From: Dorea sp. AF36-15AT
GTDB taxonomy: Bacteria > Bacillota > Clostridia > Lachnospirales > Lachnospiraceae
Length of the DNA stretch: 64,000 bases
Direction: 5' to 3'
NCBI RefSeq assembly: GCF_003477705.1
Contig: NZ_QUDV01000001.1
Coordinates: 186,001 to 250,000 of the forward strand
Numbering within the stretch: position 1 is the first letter of the stretch; every line of letters starts with the position of its first letter. The notes under the pieces are model-generated. The model had not been told where the DNA came from, ran no database searches, and saw only the letters and a list, made by a program, of their open reading frames with translations. The position numbers and the translations under genes are program-made. Below are positions 9,261 to 18,578 of this stretch, piece by piece.

Positions 9261-10337
9261 GTGCCGGACTTGAAAAAGAAAAGCTATGATCACACATTGT
9301 TGGTGACACTGTTTCTGATTATGATCATCGGACTGGTGATCCTGTACAGTACCAGTGCCTACAATGGGGAAGTGAAGTTTCATGATTCTTTTTACTATCT
9401 GAAGAAGCAGCTGTTTGCGACAGGACTTGGCGTTGTGGCGATGTTTGTGATGGCCGGGACGGACTATCATTTCTGGAAGAAATTCGCGATTCCGGCGTAT
9501 CTGGGTGCAATCCTTCTGTCGATTGCAGTCGTATTGTTCGGTGATGAATATAACGGTTCCAAAAGATGGTTGTCTTTGGGACCGTTTTCATTTCAACCGT
9601 CCGAATATGCCAAGGTGGCAGTTATTCTGTTCCTGGCATATCTTGTGACGAGAAATGTGGAGAAGATGAGCAGTATCTGGACGATGCTTCGGATTATGCT
9701 GTGTGTACTGCCGGTAGTTGGTCTGGTGGGGGCCAGTAATTTGAGTACGGCAATTATTATATTGGGGATTGCTGCAGTGCTGATCTTTGTGGCAAGTCCC
9801 AGATATGCACAGTTTATCTGGATGGGGGTGCTGGGATGTGGCTTTATGGCTGTGTTTCTGGCACTGGAGAGCTATCGCCTAGAGCGAATCGCAATCTGGC
9901 GTAATCCGGAACAGTATGAGAAAGGGTATCAGACGCTGCAGGGACTGTATGCGATCGGCTCCGGTGGATTATTCGGCAGAGGACTGGGTGAGAGTATTCA
10001 GAAGCTTGGTTTTGTGCCGGAAGCGCAGAATGATATGATATTTTCCATTATATGTGAAGAATTGGGGCTGGTGGGAGCAGGCTTTGTACTGATATTGTTC
10101 CTGGTTCTGATATGGCGGTTCTTTGTGATCGCGACACATGCAGAAGATCTGTTTGGTGCGCTGATCGGAACAGGAGCCATGGCACATATGATGATACAGG
10201 TGATTTTGAATATATCGGTAGTGACCAATACGATTCCTAATACGGGGATCACACTTCCTTTTATCAGTTATGGAGGAACATCAGTAGTGTTTCTGCTGCT
10301 TGAGATGGGGCTGGTGCTCAGTGTGTCGGCCGGATAA
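9261..10337 (+). CDS. ftsW: SEDS-family lipid II polymerase FtsW/SpoVE
   Basis: 358 residues with about ten membrane segments and SEDS motifs: KRWLSLGPFSFQPSEYAK near residue 96 and the PFISYGGTS block near the C-terminus. SEDS proteins polymerise glycan chains together with a class B PBP; two candidate partners are encoded just upstream. The start is GTG at 9261, 11 bp after TAAGGAGG. Gene order suits either the vegetative FtsW or the sporulation paralogue SpoVE. Confidence 0.93.
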   Translation: MPDLKKKSYDHTLLVTLFLIMIIGLVILYSTSAYNGEVKFHDSFYYLKKQLFATGLGVVAMFVMAGTDYHFWKKFAIPAYLGAILLSIAVVLFGDEYNGSKRWLSLGPFSFQPSEYAKVAVILFLAYLVTRNVEKMSSIWTMLRIMLCVLPVVGLVGASNLSTAIIILGIAAVLIFVASPRYAQFIWMGVLGCGFMAVFLALESYRLERIAIWRNPEQYEKGYQTLQGLYAIGSGGLFGRGLGESIQKLGFVPEAQNDMIFSIICEELGLVGAGFVLILFLVLIWRFFVIATHAEDLFGALIGTGAMAHMMIQVILNISVVTNTIPNTGITLPFISYGGTSVVFLLLEMGLVLSVSAG

Positions 10338-10375
10338 TGGATAAAGAGATGGGAAACTACGCAGGAGGAGTATAA

Positions 10376-11239
10376 ATGGCAAAGAAACGGAGAAGAAGGA
10401 GAAAAAAGAATCACAGAGTGTATGCATTAGTAACGCTGGTTCTGGCAATTGCGATCATAGTGATCGGATTTGGACTTTTGTTCTATGTACAGAAGATTGA
10501 AGTAAGCGGCAATGATTATACAGAAAACGAGATGATAACAGAATCGATGCAGAAGGATACGCTGTCATTCAATTCGGTTTATCTGCTGGTAAAATATCGC
10601 TTTCTGAAGCATGATACACCGAAGAGCCTGGATTCTATGAAGGTAAGTCTGAAGAGTCCATGGACAGTAAAAGTAACGGTAAAGGAAAAAACGATTATCG
10701 GATATTTAGATGAAGGCAGTGAGTATGCGTACTTTGACAAAGACGGAAAGATTGTGCATAAAAGTACGGAACTTAGGGATGGCGTGCCTGGGATTGAAGG
10801 CATAGATGCCGGCAGCACAAAGCTGTATCAGAAAATGAAAGTAAAGAGTCATAAGCTCCTGCAGGCAATCCTTAATGTGGCTGTGGAAGTGAAGAATTAT
10901 AATTTGACACCGGATCGGATTGTGTATGAGGATGATGGGATTAATCTGTACTTTGGTGCTATCTGTGTACAGCTTGGTACAGATATTACGACAGAGAAGA
11001 TGGCGCAGATCTCACCGATCATCGCAAAACTCGAGGGTAAGAGCGGTGTACTTCATCTGGAGTATTATGAGAATGATTCCAATGTGATCACGTTCTCTGA
11101 GGAAGAGGCAGATGGGTCATCAGAAGATGATACGACATCAGAAGACGATGCAACATTAGAAGATGATACAACATCAGAAGATTCACCGGATGACAGTTAT
11201 GGCACATCAGACTTTCAGGGAACTTATTATGGAGAATAG
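10376..11239 (+). CDS. divIB: Cell division protein FtsQ/DivIB
   Basis: 287 residues: a basic cytoplasmic start rich in Lys and Arg (1-15), one membrane segment (about 17-38), a POTRA-type domain (IEVSGNDYTENEMI onward) and a beta domain. The last ~45 residues are a repetitive acidic tail of (T)SEDD-like units, low in complexity. DivIB works with FtsL and DivIC at the septum. Position before ftsZ supports the call. Confidence 0.88.
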   Translation: MAKKRRRRRKKNHRVYALVTLVLAIAIIVIGFGLLFYVQKIEVSGNDYTENEMITESMQKDTLSFNSVYLLVKYRFLKHDTPKSLDSMKVSLKSPWTVKVTVKEKTIIGYLDEGSEYAYFDKDGKIVHKSTELRDGVPGIEGIDAGSTKLYQKMKVKSHKLLQAILNVAVEVKNYNLTPDRIVYEDDGINLYFGAICVQLGTDITTEKMAQISPIIAKLEGKSGVLHLEYYENDSNVITFSEEEADGSSEDDTTSEDDATLEDDTTSEDSPDDSYGTSDFQGTYYGE

Positions 11240-11280
11240 TTGTGAATATTATGAAAAATCGGTAAATTCCTATTGATATT

Positions 11281-11309
11281 TTGCCAAAAAGCTTATATTA
11301 TAATACTAT
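11281..11309 (+). promoter_or_regulatory. Probable ftsZ promoter
   Basis: In the 120-bp gap before ftsZ, TTGCCA (11281-11286) and TACTAT (11304-11309) are spaced by 17 bp. An alternative reading uses TTGATA at 11273. The AT-rich gap and the strong ftsZ ribosome binding site suggest an extra ftsZ promoter. Confidence 0.45.
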
Positions 11310-11401
11310 ATATGGCAGAGTCTGTGTGCATCTGATGTATCAGACATGGTCGATATGGGATGTATATTTATATAATAAGGATGACGAAGGAGGAGAAACT
11401 C

Positions 11402-12637
11402 TTGCTGGAAATTAAGACAAACGAATCAGAAGCAGCGGCAAAGATAATTGTTGTAGGTGTCGGCGGCGGCGGTAACAACGCTGTGAACCGTATGATCGAC
11501 GAGCAGATTGCCGGTGTTGAATTTATAGCTGTTAATACAGATAAGCAGGCACTTCAGTTGTGCAAGGCTCCGACACTGATGCAGGTTGGAGATAAGATTA
11601 CAAAAGGACTTGGCGCTGGTGCCAGACCGGAGATCGGTGAGAAAGCTGCTGAGGAAAGTGCAGAAGAGATTTCGGCAGCACTGAAAGGTGCGGACATGGT
11701 ATTTGTTACCTGTGGTATGGGTGGCGGTACCGGTACAGGAGCCACACCGGTAATCGCACGTATTGCCAAGGAGCAGGGTGCACTTACTGTTGGTGTTGTA
11801 ACCAAGCCTTTCCGTTTTGAGTCTAAGACTCGTATGAACAATGCTCTTGCTGGTATTGAGAAGTTAAAAGAAAGTGTAGATACGCTGATTGTCATTCCAA
11901 ATGACAAGCTGCTTGATATTGTAGACAGACGGACAACCATGCCGGAAGCTTTGAAGAAGGCTGACGAGGTATTGCAGCAGGGTATTCAGGGTATCACAGA
12001 CCTGATCAATGTACCATCACTGATCAACCTCGACTTCGCTGATGTACAGACTGTTATGACAGATAAGGGCATTGCTCATATCGGTATCGGTCAGGGACGC
12101 GGCGATGATAAGGCTCTGGAAGCTGTTAAGCAGGCTGTTGCCAGTCCGCTTCTTGAGACTACGATCGCGGGTGCATCTCATGTTATCATCAATATTTCTG
12201 GTGATATCACTCTTATGGATGCAGCAGATGCAGCTGAATATGTTCAGGAACTTGCAGGTGAAGAGGCTAATATTATTTTTGGTGCTATGTACGATGATTC
12301 AAGAGCTGATGAAGCTACAATCACAGTTATTGCTACGGGCTTACATAACGTAGGCGGCACAACCTCTAAATTAAAATCCAGACTGGAAGGCGTACAGCGT
12401 CAGGGTATGGTTCCACCGGCATCTTCTTATGAGAGACAGTCATATACTGAGAGACCGACTTACGCATCACATGCAGCTAAGCAGGATATGGGAGCTGCAC
12501 CGACTTCTAACGGTGGTACAACAGCAGTTCCAAGAAGAACAGTAGGCGGTACATCACCGACACTGGATACACCGAAGATCCCGACTGCTAAGGTGAAAGA
12601 GCAGTCCATTAAGATTCCGGATTTCTTCAAAAAATAA
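11402..12637 (+). CDS. ftsZ: Cell division GTPase FtsZ
   Basis: About 411 residues from the TTG start at 11402, chosen because AAGGAGGAG (11387-11395) sits directly upstream; starting at the ATG at 11360 would put this site inside the gene. It has the [11 protein letters not shown] nucleotide motif, the tubulin signature [10 protein letters not shown] and the T7 region [14 protein letters not shown] variable linker is followed by the C-terminal peptide KIPDFFKK, which docks membrane tethers such as SepF. FtsZ polymerises into the division ring; ftsA is not nearby. Confidence 0.98.
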   Translation: MLEIKTNESEAAAKIIVVGVGGGGNNAVNRMIDEQIAGVEFIAVNTDKQALQLCKAPTLMQVGDKITKGLGAGARPEIGEKAAEESAEEISAALKGADMVFVTCGMGGGTGTGATPVIARIAKEQGALTVGVVTKPFRFESKTRMNNALAGIEKLKESVDTLIVIPNDKLLDIVDRRTTMPEALKKADEVLQQGIQGITDLINVPSLINLDFADVQTVMTDKGIAHIGIGQGRGDDKALEAVKQAVASPLLETTIAGASHVIINISGDITLMDAADAAEYVQELAGEEANIIFGAMYDDSRADEATITVIATGLHNVGGTTSKLKSRLEGVQRQGMVPPASSYERQSYTERPTYASHAAKQDMGAAPTSNGGTTAVPRRTVGGTSPTLDTPKIPTAKVKEQSIKIPDFFKK

Positions 12638-12657
12638 TTAATATTGACACGATTCGA

Positions 12658-12709
12658 AGAACCGTTGTAACGGCAGATGTTTTATTCTGCAATTACAGCG
12701 GTTCTTTTA
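12658..12709 (+). terminator. Terminator after ftsZ
   Basis: AGAACCGTTGTAA (12658-12670) pairs with TTACAGCGGTTCT (12693-12705) with one wobble; an inner GCAGA/TCTGC stem extends it. It is followed by a short T-run and closes the dcw operon before spoIIGA. Confidence 0.8.
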
Positions 12710-12780
12710 CGTAATAGTCATTATTGCAACAAAAAAAGGAAAGAATCTTGGCAGTAAAAATGTTATGCGTCTGTTCTGTT

Positions 12781-12814
12781 TTTGACAAAATATTTATCTT
12801 TCGTTCTCTATAAT
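12781..12814 (+). promoter_or_regulatory. spoIIGA-sigE promoter with over-long spacer and a Spo0A-like box
   Basis: TTGACA (12782-12787) and TATAAT (12809-12814) are near-perfect sigma-A hexamers but are 21 bp apart instead of 17. The Bacillus subtilis spoIIG promoter is known for a 22-bp spacing and for activation by Spo0A. TTTGACA (12781-12787), overlapping the -35, differs by one base from TTCGACA, the reverse of the 0A box TGTCGAA. Confidence 0.65.
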
Positions 12815-12898
12815 AGGTCTTGTTTGATTACCAAATCGATTTAGTATTCAGAAGAAAAAACAGAAAAAAACGAATTATTATTCAAGAGAGGATATCGT

Positions 12899-13672
12899 GT
12901 GTATTATGAGCTGTATATAGACGTATTATTTCTGGAGAATTTCCTGATGGACTACATATTGCTCCTGATCACAAAGCATGTACTGCGTTCTCGTGAGCCT
13001 GTCTGGCGGATCTGTTTGGCAGCACTTGCCGGGGCGCTTGCAACCTGCGTAGTGGTCGCTGTCAGGATACCTTATACGTTTATAAAATATGGACTTTTTT
13101 ATTTGATTATTCCTGGAATTATGCTGATAGTGGGATTGAGGATCCGCAAAGGACCGGAGCTTGCAAGGGGAATGATTACTCTGTATATCGGTGGATTCCT
13201 GACAGGAGGGATATTTTCCTTTCTCGGACAGTATGCACAGGTTGGAAGTCTGTTCTTTGCACTTGCGGTAGCGAGCTATTATCTGGCTTCCGGGGCGCTG
13301 AAAATGTTATCACTGTTATTTCATTTTGGAGAGATCCACTGTGAAGTACGGCTGGTGTATAGGGAAAGAACGTGTTCGGCAGCGGCTGTGATTGATACAG
13401 GAAATCATCTGCGGGATCCGGTGAGTGGGAAGGCAGTCAGTATTATCACAAGGCATATGGCAGAGAAGCTGATGTCTTTGGAAGAATTGAAAAGTCTGCG
13501 CAAGATTGAATATCACACCATCGGAAAAGGCAGAGGAATGCTGCCGGTGGTTACCATCGACAGCCTGTGGATTGAAGGAGAAGAGCAGAGCTATGAGAAA
13601 CCCATGATCGCAGTAAGTGATGACGCCTCTTTTGGAACGAGATATGACATGATATTAAATCCAGATATATAG
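12899..13672 (+). CDS. spoIIGA: Sporulation sigma-E factor processing peptidase SpoIIGA
   Basis: 257 residues with about five N-terminal membrane segments (residues 1-140) and a C-terminal aspartic-protease-like domain containing the catalytic IDTGN motif. SpoIIGA cleaves the pro-sequence of sigma-E in the mother-cell side of the sporulation septum. The start is GTG at 12899 behind GAGAGGA. It is somewhat shorter than the Bacillus protein (309). The sigE gene follows 12 bp later, the canonical arrangement. Confidence 0.93.
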   Translation: MYYELYIDVLFLENFLMDYILLLITKHVLRSREPVWRICLAALAGALATCVVVAVRIPYTFIKYGLFYLIIPGIMLIVGLRIRKGPELARGMITLYIGGFLTGGIFSFLGQYAQVGSLFFALAVASYYLASGALKMLSLLFHFGEIHCEVRLVYRERTCSAAAVIDTGNHLRDPVSGKAVSIITRHMAEKLMSLEELKSLRKIEYHTIGKGRGMLPVVTIDSLWIEGEEQSYEKPMIAVSDDASFGTRYDMILNPDI

Positions 13673-13684
13673 CAGGAGGGTGTA

Positions 13685-14416
13685 ATGATGAGTATGGCAG
13701 CAGGACTTGGATGGAAGATATTTCCACAGGTGAGAACATTTTTATTTCCGGAAACGAAAGAAGTTTTTTATATTGGTGGTGCCGATATCCTTCCGACACC
13801 GTTAAATGCAAGAGAGGAAGCGGAAGCTATCTCCGGGATTGGCACCGAGCGGGAGGAGGAAGTGAAAAAGAAGCTGATTGAGCATAACCTCAGACTGGTC
13901 GTATACATAGCTAAGAAGTTCGATAATACAGGAGTTGGTGTGGAGGATTTGATTTCCATTGGTACGATCGGACTGATCAAGGCGATCAATACCTATGATC
14001 CAGAGAAGAAGATCAAGCTTGCAACCTATGCATCCAGATGTATTGAAAATGAGATTTTGATGTATCTCAGGAGAAATAATAAGACCAGGCTGGAAGTGTC
14101 CATTGATGAGCCGTTAAATGTGGACTGGGATGGGAATGAATTGCTGTTGTCAGATATACTGGGGACGGAAGAGGATACAATCACCCGGGATCTGGAGCAT
14201 GAAGCAGAGTGCAGAGTACTTCTGAAAGCGCTTGGAAGACTGAGCAGAAGGGAGCAGATGATCGTCCGGATGCGCTTCGGGATCGGTACCGGAGACGGGG
14301 AGGAAAAGACTCAGAAAGAGGTGGCGGATATACTTGGGATCTCCCAGTCTTATATCTCAAGACTGGAGAAGAAAATCATGCAGAGATTGCGCAGAGAAAT
14401 GGTAAAATATGTGTGA
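13685..14416 (+). CDS. sigE: RNA polymerase sporulation sigma factor SigE (pro-sigma-E)
   Basis: 243 residues. The N-terminal pro-sequence ends near EVFYIGG, as in other pro-sigma-E proteins, where SpoIIGA cuts. Region 2 ([40 protein letters not shown]) and region 4 ([32 protein letters not shown]) are intact. Sigma-E directs early mother-cell transcription during sporulation. It shares an operon with spoIIGA. Confidence 0.97.
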   Translation: MMSMAAGLGWKIFPQVRTFLFPETKEVFYIGGADILPTPLNAREEAEAISGIGTEREEEVKKKLIEHNLRLVVYIAKKFDNTGVGVEDLISIGTIGLIKAINTYDPEKKIKLATYASRCIENEILMYLRRNNKTRLEVSIDEPLNVDWDGNELLLSDILGTEEDTITRDLEHEAECRVLLKALGRLSRREQMIVRMRFGIGTGDGEEKTQKEVADILGISQSYISRLEKKIMQRLRREMVKYV

Positions 14417-14479
14417 ATGTAGTATAATAAACCTAACAATAGAACCGTGACAGATACATAAGAAAAAGGGGATGACGGT

Positions 14480-16087
14480 ATGAAACTTACGTTTATAGGA
14501 GCAGCCCATGAAGTGACTGGAAGCTGTCATTTGCTTCAGGCATGTGGCAGGAATATTCTGATTGACTGTGGTATGGAACAGGGACCGGATCTGTATGAGA
14601 ATCAGGAGCTTCCGGTTAATGCGGGTGACATCGATTACGTATTATTGACTCATGCGCACATCGATCATTCAGGTAAGCTTCCTCTGCTGGCAAAAGAAGG
14701 ATTCCGGGGTGAGATCATTACGACATTTGCTACAGCAGATCTGTGTGATATTATGCTGCGTGACAGCGCGCACATCCAGGAATTTGAGGCAGAATGGCGC
14801 AACCGAAAGGCAAGACGAAGCGGTGCAGAGATCTATGAACCAATGTATACCATGGCGGATGCAGATGCAGCGATACGTCTGCTGGCTCCGTGTGATTATA
14901 ATCAGAGGATCACACTGTGTGAAGGCATTGAGGTAAGATTTACCGATGTGGGACATTTGCTCGGATCAGCCTGTATTGAGATCTGGATCAATGAGGATGG
15001 CGTGTCTAAAAAGATTGTATTTTCCGGAGATGTAGGCAATCTGAACCAGCCGATCATCAAAGATCCTCAGTGTGTAAAAGAGACAGATTATGTGGTGATC
15101 GAATCTACATACGGGAACCGGACACACGGAGATAAGATTCCGGATTATGTAGGCGAATTTACCCGTATTTTGAAAGAGACATTTGACAGGGGCGGTAATG
15201 TAGTGATCCCATCCTTTGCCGTAGGAAGGACGCAGGAGATCCTGTATTTTATCCGGGAGATTAAGGAAGAGAACCGGATTCCGGAGTATCCGGATTTTGA
15301 AGTTTATGTGGATAGTCCACTGGCGATTGAAGCTACCAGAGTGTTCAATAAGAATGTAAAGTCCTGCTTTGACGAGGATGCTATGAAGCTGATCGAACAG
15401 GGTATTAACCCACTGGTATTTCCAGGATTAAAGACGTCTATCACGAGTGATGACTCTAAGGAGATTAATTTTGATGAGAAGCCGAAGGTTATCATCTCAG
15501 CTTCCGGCATGTGTGATGCAGGACGTATCAGACATCATCTGAAGCACAATCTCTGGCGTAAAGAATGTACCATTTGCTTTGTAGGATATCAGGCAGTGGG
15601 AACTCTTGGACGAAAGCTTGTAGAAGGTGCAGAGTGCGTTAAGATCTTTGGCGAGAGTATTATGGTCAATGCGAAGATTGAATGCCTGCAGGGGATCAGT
15701 GGTCACGCAGATATGAACGGACTTCTGGCATGGCTGCATGGTTTTGAGAAGAAGCCAGAGAGGATCATGGTCGTACATGGTGAGGATCATGTGACAGACA
15801 GCTTTGCAGAGCTTGCATCCAAAGAGATCGGATGCCCGGCATTTGCACCGTATTCCGGTGGTTGTGTGGATCTGGCGACGAATACGGTGATTACGGCAGG
15901 TACACCGGTACCGAAGAAGGCTGCTGAGAAGCCGGCAAGAGCACGTGCCAATGCTGCATTTGAACGTGTGGTTGCAGCTGCTAAGAGACTGCTGCAGGTG
16001 GTTCTTAAGAATGAAGGACTGGCGAACAAAGATCTGGCCAAATTCGAGACACAGATTCAGAATCTGGCAGACAAATGGGATCGTTAA
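14480..16087 (+). CDS. Beta-CASP metallo-beta-lactamase-fold RNA hydrolase
   Basis: 535 residues. The N-terminal MBL domain has the metal motif THAHIDHSG (about residues 56-64) and further His/Asp ligands (GHLLGSA, FSGDVG). The beta-CASP region follows, with VIISASGMCDAGRI and GYQAVGTLGRKL, then the GHADMNGL and VHGE motifs that complete the CPSF/YSH1-type active site. Family members are RNA nucleases or exonucleases. The ~50 C-terminal residues are Ala/Lys-rich. It lies between sigE and sigG, which are usually adjacent. Confidence 0.88.
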   Translation: MKLTFIGAAHEVTGSCHLLQACGRNILIDCGMEQGPDLYENQELPVNAGDIDYVLLTHAHIDHSGKLPLLAKEGFRGEIITTFATADLCDIMLRDSAHIQEFEAEWRNRKARRSGAEIYEPMYTMADADAAIRLLAPCDYNQRITLCEGIEVRFTDVGHLLGSACIEIWINEDGVSKKIVFSGDVGNLNQPIIKDPQCVKETDYVVIESTYGNRTHGDKIPDYVGEFTRILKETFDRGGNVVIPSFAVGRTQEILYFIREIKEENRIPEYPDFEVYVDSPLAIEATRVFNKNVKSCFDEDAMKLIEQGINPLVFPGLKTSITSDDSKEINFDEKPKVIISASGMCDAGRIRHHLKHNLWRKECTICFVGYQAVGTLGRKLVEGAECVKIFGESIMVNAKIECLQGISGHADMNGLLAWLHGFEKKPERIMVVHGEDHVTDSFAELASKEIGCPAFAPYSGGCVDLATNTVITAGTPVPKKAAEKPARARANAAFERVVAAAKRLLQVVLKNEGLANKDLAKFETQIQNLADKWDR

Positions 16088-16207
16088 TGTCAAGGACTAA
16101 AAATTTTTTTATTTTCCTCAAGGGAGAATAACACCTGACCATATGGAGAGAATTTCTACTAGATAGAGCTGTGGATACAGCCAATATACATCTGGTGGAG
16201 GTTCGTA

Positions 16208-16984
16208 ATGGCACAGGGAAAAGTGGAAATATGTGGAGTGAATACAGCAAAGCTTCCTATCCTGAGTAATCAGGAGAAGGAAGCTTTGTTTGCGCGTATC
16301 AAGGCAGGGGATGAAGAGGCGAAAGAACAGTATATTAAGGGAAATCTGAGATTGGTGTTAAGTGTTATCAAACGGTTCGGTAATAGCAATGAAAACCCGG
16401 ATGATCTGTTTCAGATCGGATGTATCGGTCTGATCAAGGCAATCAATAATTTTAATACGGAGCTGGATGTGAAATTCAGCACTTATGCTGTCCCGATGAT
16501 AATAGGGGAAATCCGAAGATACATGCGGGACAACAACAGCATACGGGTGAGCAGATCGTTACGGGATACGGCATATAAGGCAATCTATGCCAGGGAAACC
16601 TATGTGAAGCGTAATCAGAAGGAGCCTACGGTGGAAGAAATCGCGCAGGAGATAGGTATCTCAGGTGAGGATATTGTCTATGCGCTGGACGCCATACAGG
16701 TGCCTATGAGTTTGCAGGAGCCGGTCTATAATGACGGTGGGGATCCACTGTACGTGATGGATCAGATTAGTGACCGCAAGAACAAAGAAGAAAAATGGGT
16801 GGAGAATCTGTCGCTGGAAGCGGCATTGGACCGCCTTGGAGAGCGGGAAAGGTATATCATAGAGCTTCGATTTTTTGAAGGAAAGACACAGATGGAAGTG
16901 GCAGATATGATCTGCATTTCCCAGGCACAGGTGAGCCGTCTGGAGAAATGTGCCCTCAAAAGTATGCGCCAGTATCTGAGTTAA
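16208..16984 (+). CDS. sigG: RNA polymerase sporulation sigma factor SigG
   Basis: 258 residues beginning MAQGKVEICGVNTAKLP, the characteristic sigma-G start, with sigma regions 2, 3 and 4 (DLFQIGCIGLIKAI, FSTYAVPMIIGEIRRY, GKTQMEVADMICISQAQVSRLEK). Sigma-G runs late gene expression in the forespore. The 120-bp upstream gap (16088-16207) shows no clear promoter of any class that I can defend. The usual neighbours spoIIGA-sigE are one gene away. Confidence 0.95.
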   Translation: MAQGKVEICGVNTAKLPILSNQEKEALFARIKAGDEEAKEQYIKGNLRLVLSVIKRFGNSNENPDDLFQIGCIGLIKAINNFNTELDVKFSTYAVPMIIGEIRRYMRDNNSIRVSRSLRDTAYKAIYARETYVKRNQKEPTVEEIAQEIGISGEDIVYALDAIQVPMSLQEPVYNDGGDPLYVMDQISDRKNKEEKWVENLSLEAALDRLGERERYIIELRFFEGKTQMEVADMICISQAQVSRLEKCALKSMRQYLS

Positions 16985-16991
16985 TTAGCGG

Positions 16992-17020
16992 TTGCTTTTT
17001 CATTCCTTTCATACTATGAT
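16992..17020 (+). promoter_or_regulatory. Possible promoter before the HAD phosphatase
   Basis: TTGCTT (16992-16997) and TATGAT (17015-17020), 17 bp apart, lie between sigG and the next gene. Confidence 0.4.
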
Positions 17021-17041
17021 AGATACAGAAAGGAGCGGATT

Positions 17042-17692
17042 ATGAAAGCATGCATTTTTGACCTTGACGGAACATTGACAGACACACTTGATTCAATGGT
17101 ATATTCAGTGAACCTGACTTTGCAGGAGATGGGGCTTACTGAGATCAGCAGAGATCAGTGCCGAAGATTTGTAGGGAATGGAGCACGGAAGCTGATAGAA
17201 GATGCGTTGAATGCAGCAGGCGATAAAGGAGCGACACGGATTGAAGAGGGAATGCAGGTATATGGCAGAGTCTTCGGGGAGAACTGTACGTACCATGTAG
17301 CACCTTATGCAGGGATCCCGGAAGCATTGGAAGAGCTGAAGGACAGAGGAATAAGGCTTGCAGTGTTGTCGAATAAGCCGCATCAACAGACCCTAGATGT
17401 GGTAGAGACCTTTTTCGGAAAAGAGTTGTTTGATTATGTACAGGGACAGATGGATGGAATTCCGCGCAAACCGGATCCGGCTGGTATCCATTACATTCTT
17501 AAGAATATGCAGATTCCTGAATCAGAGTGCTTGTATGTGGGAGATTCTGAGGTGGACATTGTCACAGGACGTGCGGCAGGAGTTAAGAGCGTTGGCGTAG
17601 AATGGGGCTTCCGTGACAGGAAGACACTTGAGTCTGCAGGAGCAGAGCATATTATTACTACACCGGATCAGTTATTACAATTCGTATCATAG
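17042..17692 (+). CDS. HAD-superfamily phosphatase, phosphoglycolate phosphatase-like
   Basis: 216 residues with the HAD motifs FDLDGTLTDT (residues 6-15, nucleophile and acid Asp), SNKPH (motif II), the KPDP motif III region and VGDSEVD (motif IV). The cap domain lies between motifs I and II (type C1). Closest family in my judgement is Gph/PgpB-like phosphatases that remove phosphate from phosphoglycolate or other small metabolites; the real substrate is not determinable from sequence. Confidence 0.85.
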   Translation: MKACIFDLDGTLTDTLDSMVYSVNLTLQEMGLTEISRDQCRRFVGNGARKLIEDALNAAGDKGATRIEEGMQVYGRVFGENCTYHVAPYAGIPEALEELKDRGIRLAVLSNKPHQQTLDVVETFFGKELFDYVQGQMDGIPRKPDPAGIHYILKNMQIPESECLYVGDSEVDIVTGRAAGVKSVGVEWGFRDRKTLESAGAEHIITTPDQLLQFVS

Positions 17693-17713
17693 TCGTGAGG
17701 GAGGATAAGAGAT

Positions 17714-17977
17714 ATGTATGAATACGATGAAGAATGTCTGCAGGCGTTTCTGGAACAACAGGGCAAGCTCTTTGATGAGCCGGTAGCTGATACGCTGGAA
17801 GAAGCAGAGGCATTTTTGGAAGATTGCATGGCAGCAGTTGTGAATAATATCGAAGAAGTTAAGGAATTTCTGGAAGAAGAGGGCATGGATGTAGATGGCA
17901 TGTCAATGGAAGAGATTGAGGAAGCCGCAGAAGTATTTGCACTGCCGAGCGGACAGTATCTGATTGTAGAAGGATAG
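17714..17977 (+). CDS. Small acidic protein of unknown function
   Basis: 87 residues, about a third Asp or Glu, with almost no basic residues (a single Lys or two). It is probably helical: two segments with regular Glu/Ala/Leu spacing (about 25-50 and 65-78), ending LPSGQYLIVEG. A good GGAGG site precedes the ATG and the gene follows the phosphatase by 21 bp, so it is likely co-transcribed. I do not recognise a function. Confidence 0.7.
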   Translation: MYEYDEECLQAFLEQQGKLFDEPVADTLEEAEAFLEDCMAAVVNNIEEVKEFLEEEGMDVDGMSMEEIEEAAEVFALPSGQYLIVEG

Positions 17978-18020
17978 AAGAATCTGAGATAAAAATTGAA
18001 AAAGAAGAATAAGAACTGAG

Positions 18021-18050
18021 AAGCCGCAGCTAATTAGCCGCGGCTTTTTT
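18021..18050. terminator. Bidirectional terminator between converging genes
   Basis: AAGCCGC (18021-18027) pairs with GCGGCTT (18040-18046), with an AGC/GC inner extension, followed by a T-run on the + strand. It overlaps the stop codon of the minus-strand gene and serves at least the plus-strand unit. Confidence 0.7.
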
Positions 18051-18461
18051 CAATGCCTCATCGACAGCATTTATGATTGCCTGAGAGGTATAATGGGTCT
18101 CTTCTGTGTACTGGATATCATCGAGAGACTGGTTGGCGACGATCTGGTCGGCAATCTCCTCAATTGCCGGTTGAAGTAATGGATACATGGCAGAGACTGT
18201 CTCATTCAGATTGGAGAAATGAATGGATGTGATCTCGGTTTCTGAGACGGTTACTTCCAGCGAAAGCGTGGTATCTCCAACCGTCAGATCTGAAGTATAG
18301 ACGCCTGGATTATATTTGGCTGTTTTGTTATGACTGCCCCGTACTTTAGGCAGAAACATGAAAATAAGCAGCAGGATCAGTACTATGGCTAAGACAGCAA
18401 AGATCGCTGTATAAATGATCTCTTTCATGTGTAAGACAACGATTCTGGTTTTGGAACTCAT
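18030..18461 (-). CDS. Membrane-anchored protein with an extracellular domain resembling FMN-binding-type proteins
   Basis: 143 residues read on the minus strand. The start is the ATG at 18461, chosen because AAGGAGG lies just upstream; the same frame stays open far upstream (to 19286) but only because it shadows pth and mfd. One membrane segment (about residues 14-38) is followed by a short beta-rich domain (YNPGVYTSDLTVGDTTLSLEVTV) and a helical end. The GVYTS...L.V..T.I pattern resembles FMN-binding domain proteins, but this is a weak resemblance. Confidence 0.65.
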   Translation of the reverse strand: MSSKTRIVVLHMKEIIYTAIFAVLAIVLILLLIFMFLPKVRGSHNKTAKYNPGVYTSDLTVGDTTLSLEVTVSETEITSIHFSNLNETVSAMYPLLQPAIEEIADQIVANQSLDDIQYTEETHYTSQAIINAVDEALKKAAAN

Positions 18462-18578
18462 AATGGCCTCCTTATCAGTGGTCCTGGTATTATTTCTATA
18501 AATGTATGCAGGGAGGAAGGGATTTATGCGTGACAAATGGGAGCTTCTCTTGTAGAATAAGGAACGGAGGTAAGAACG

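Noticed and set aside
16088..16207. Sporulation promoter for sigG
   Set aside because: I looked for sigma-F, sigma-G and sigma-E patterns in the 120-bp gap and found no pair of elements at correct spacing that was better than chance.
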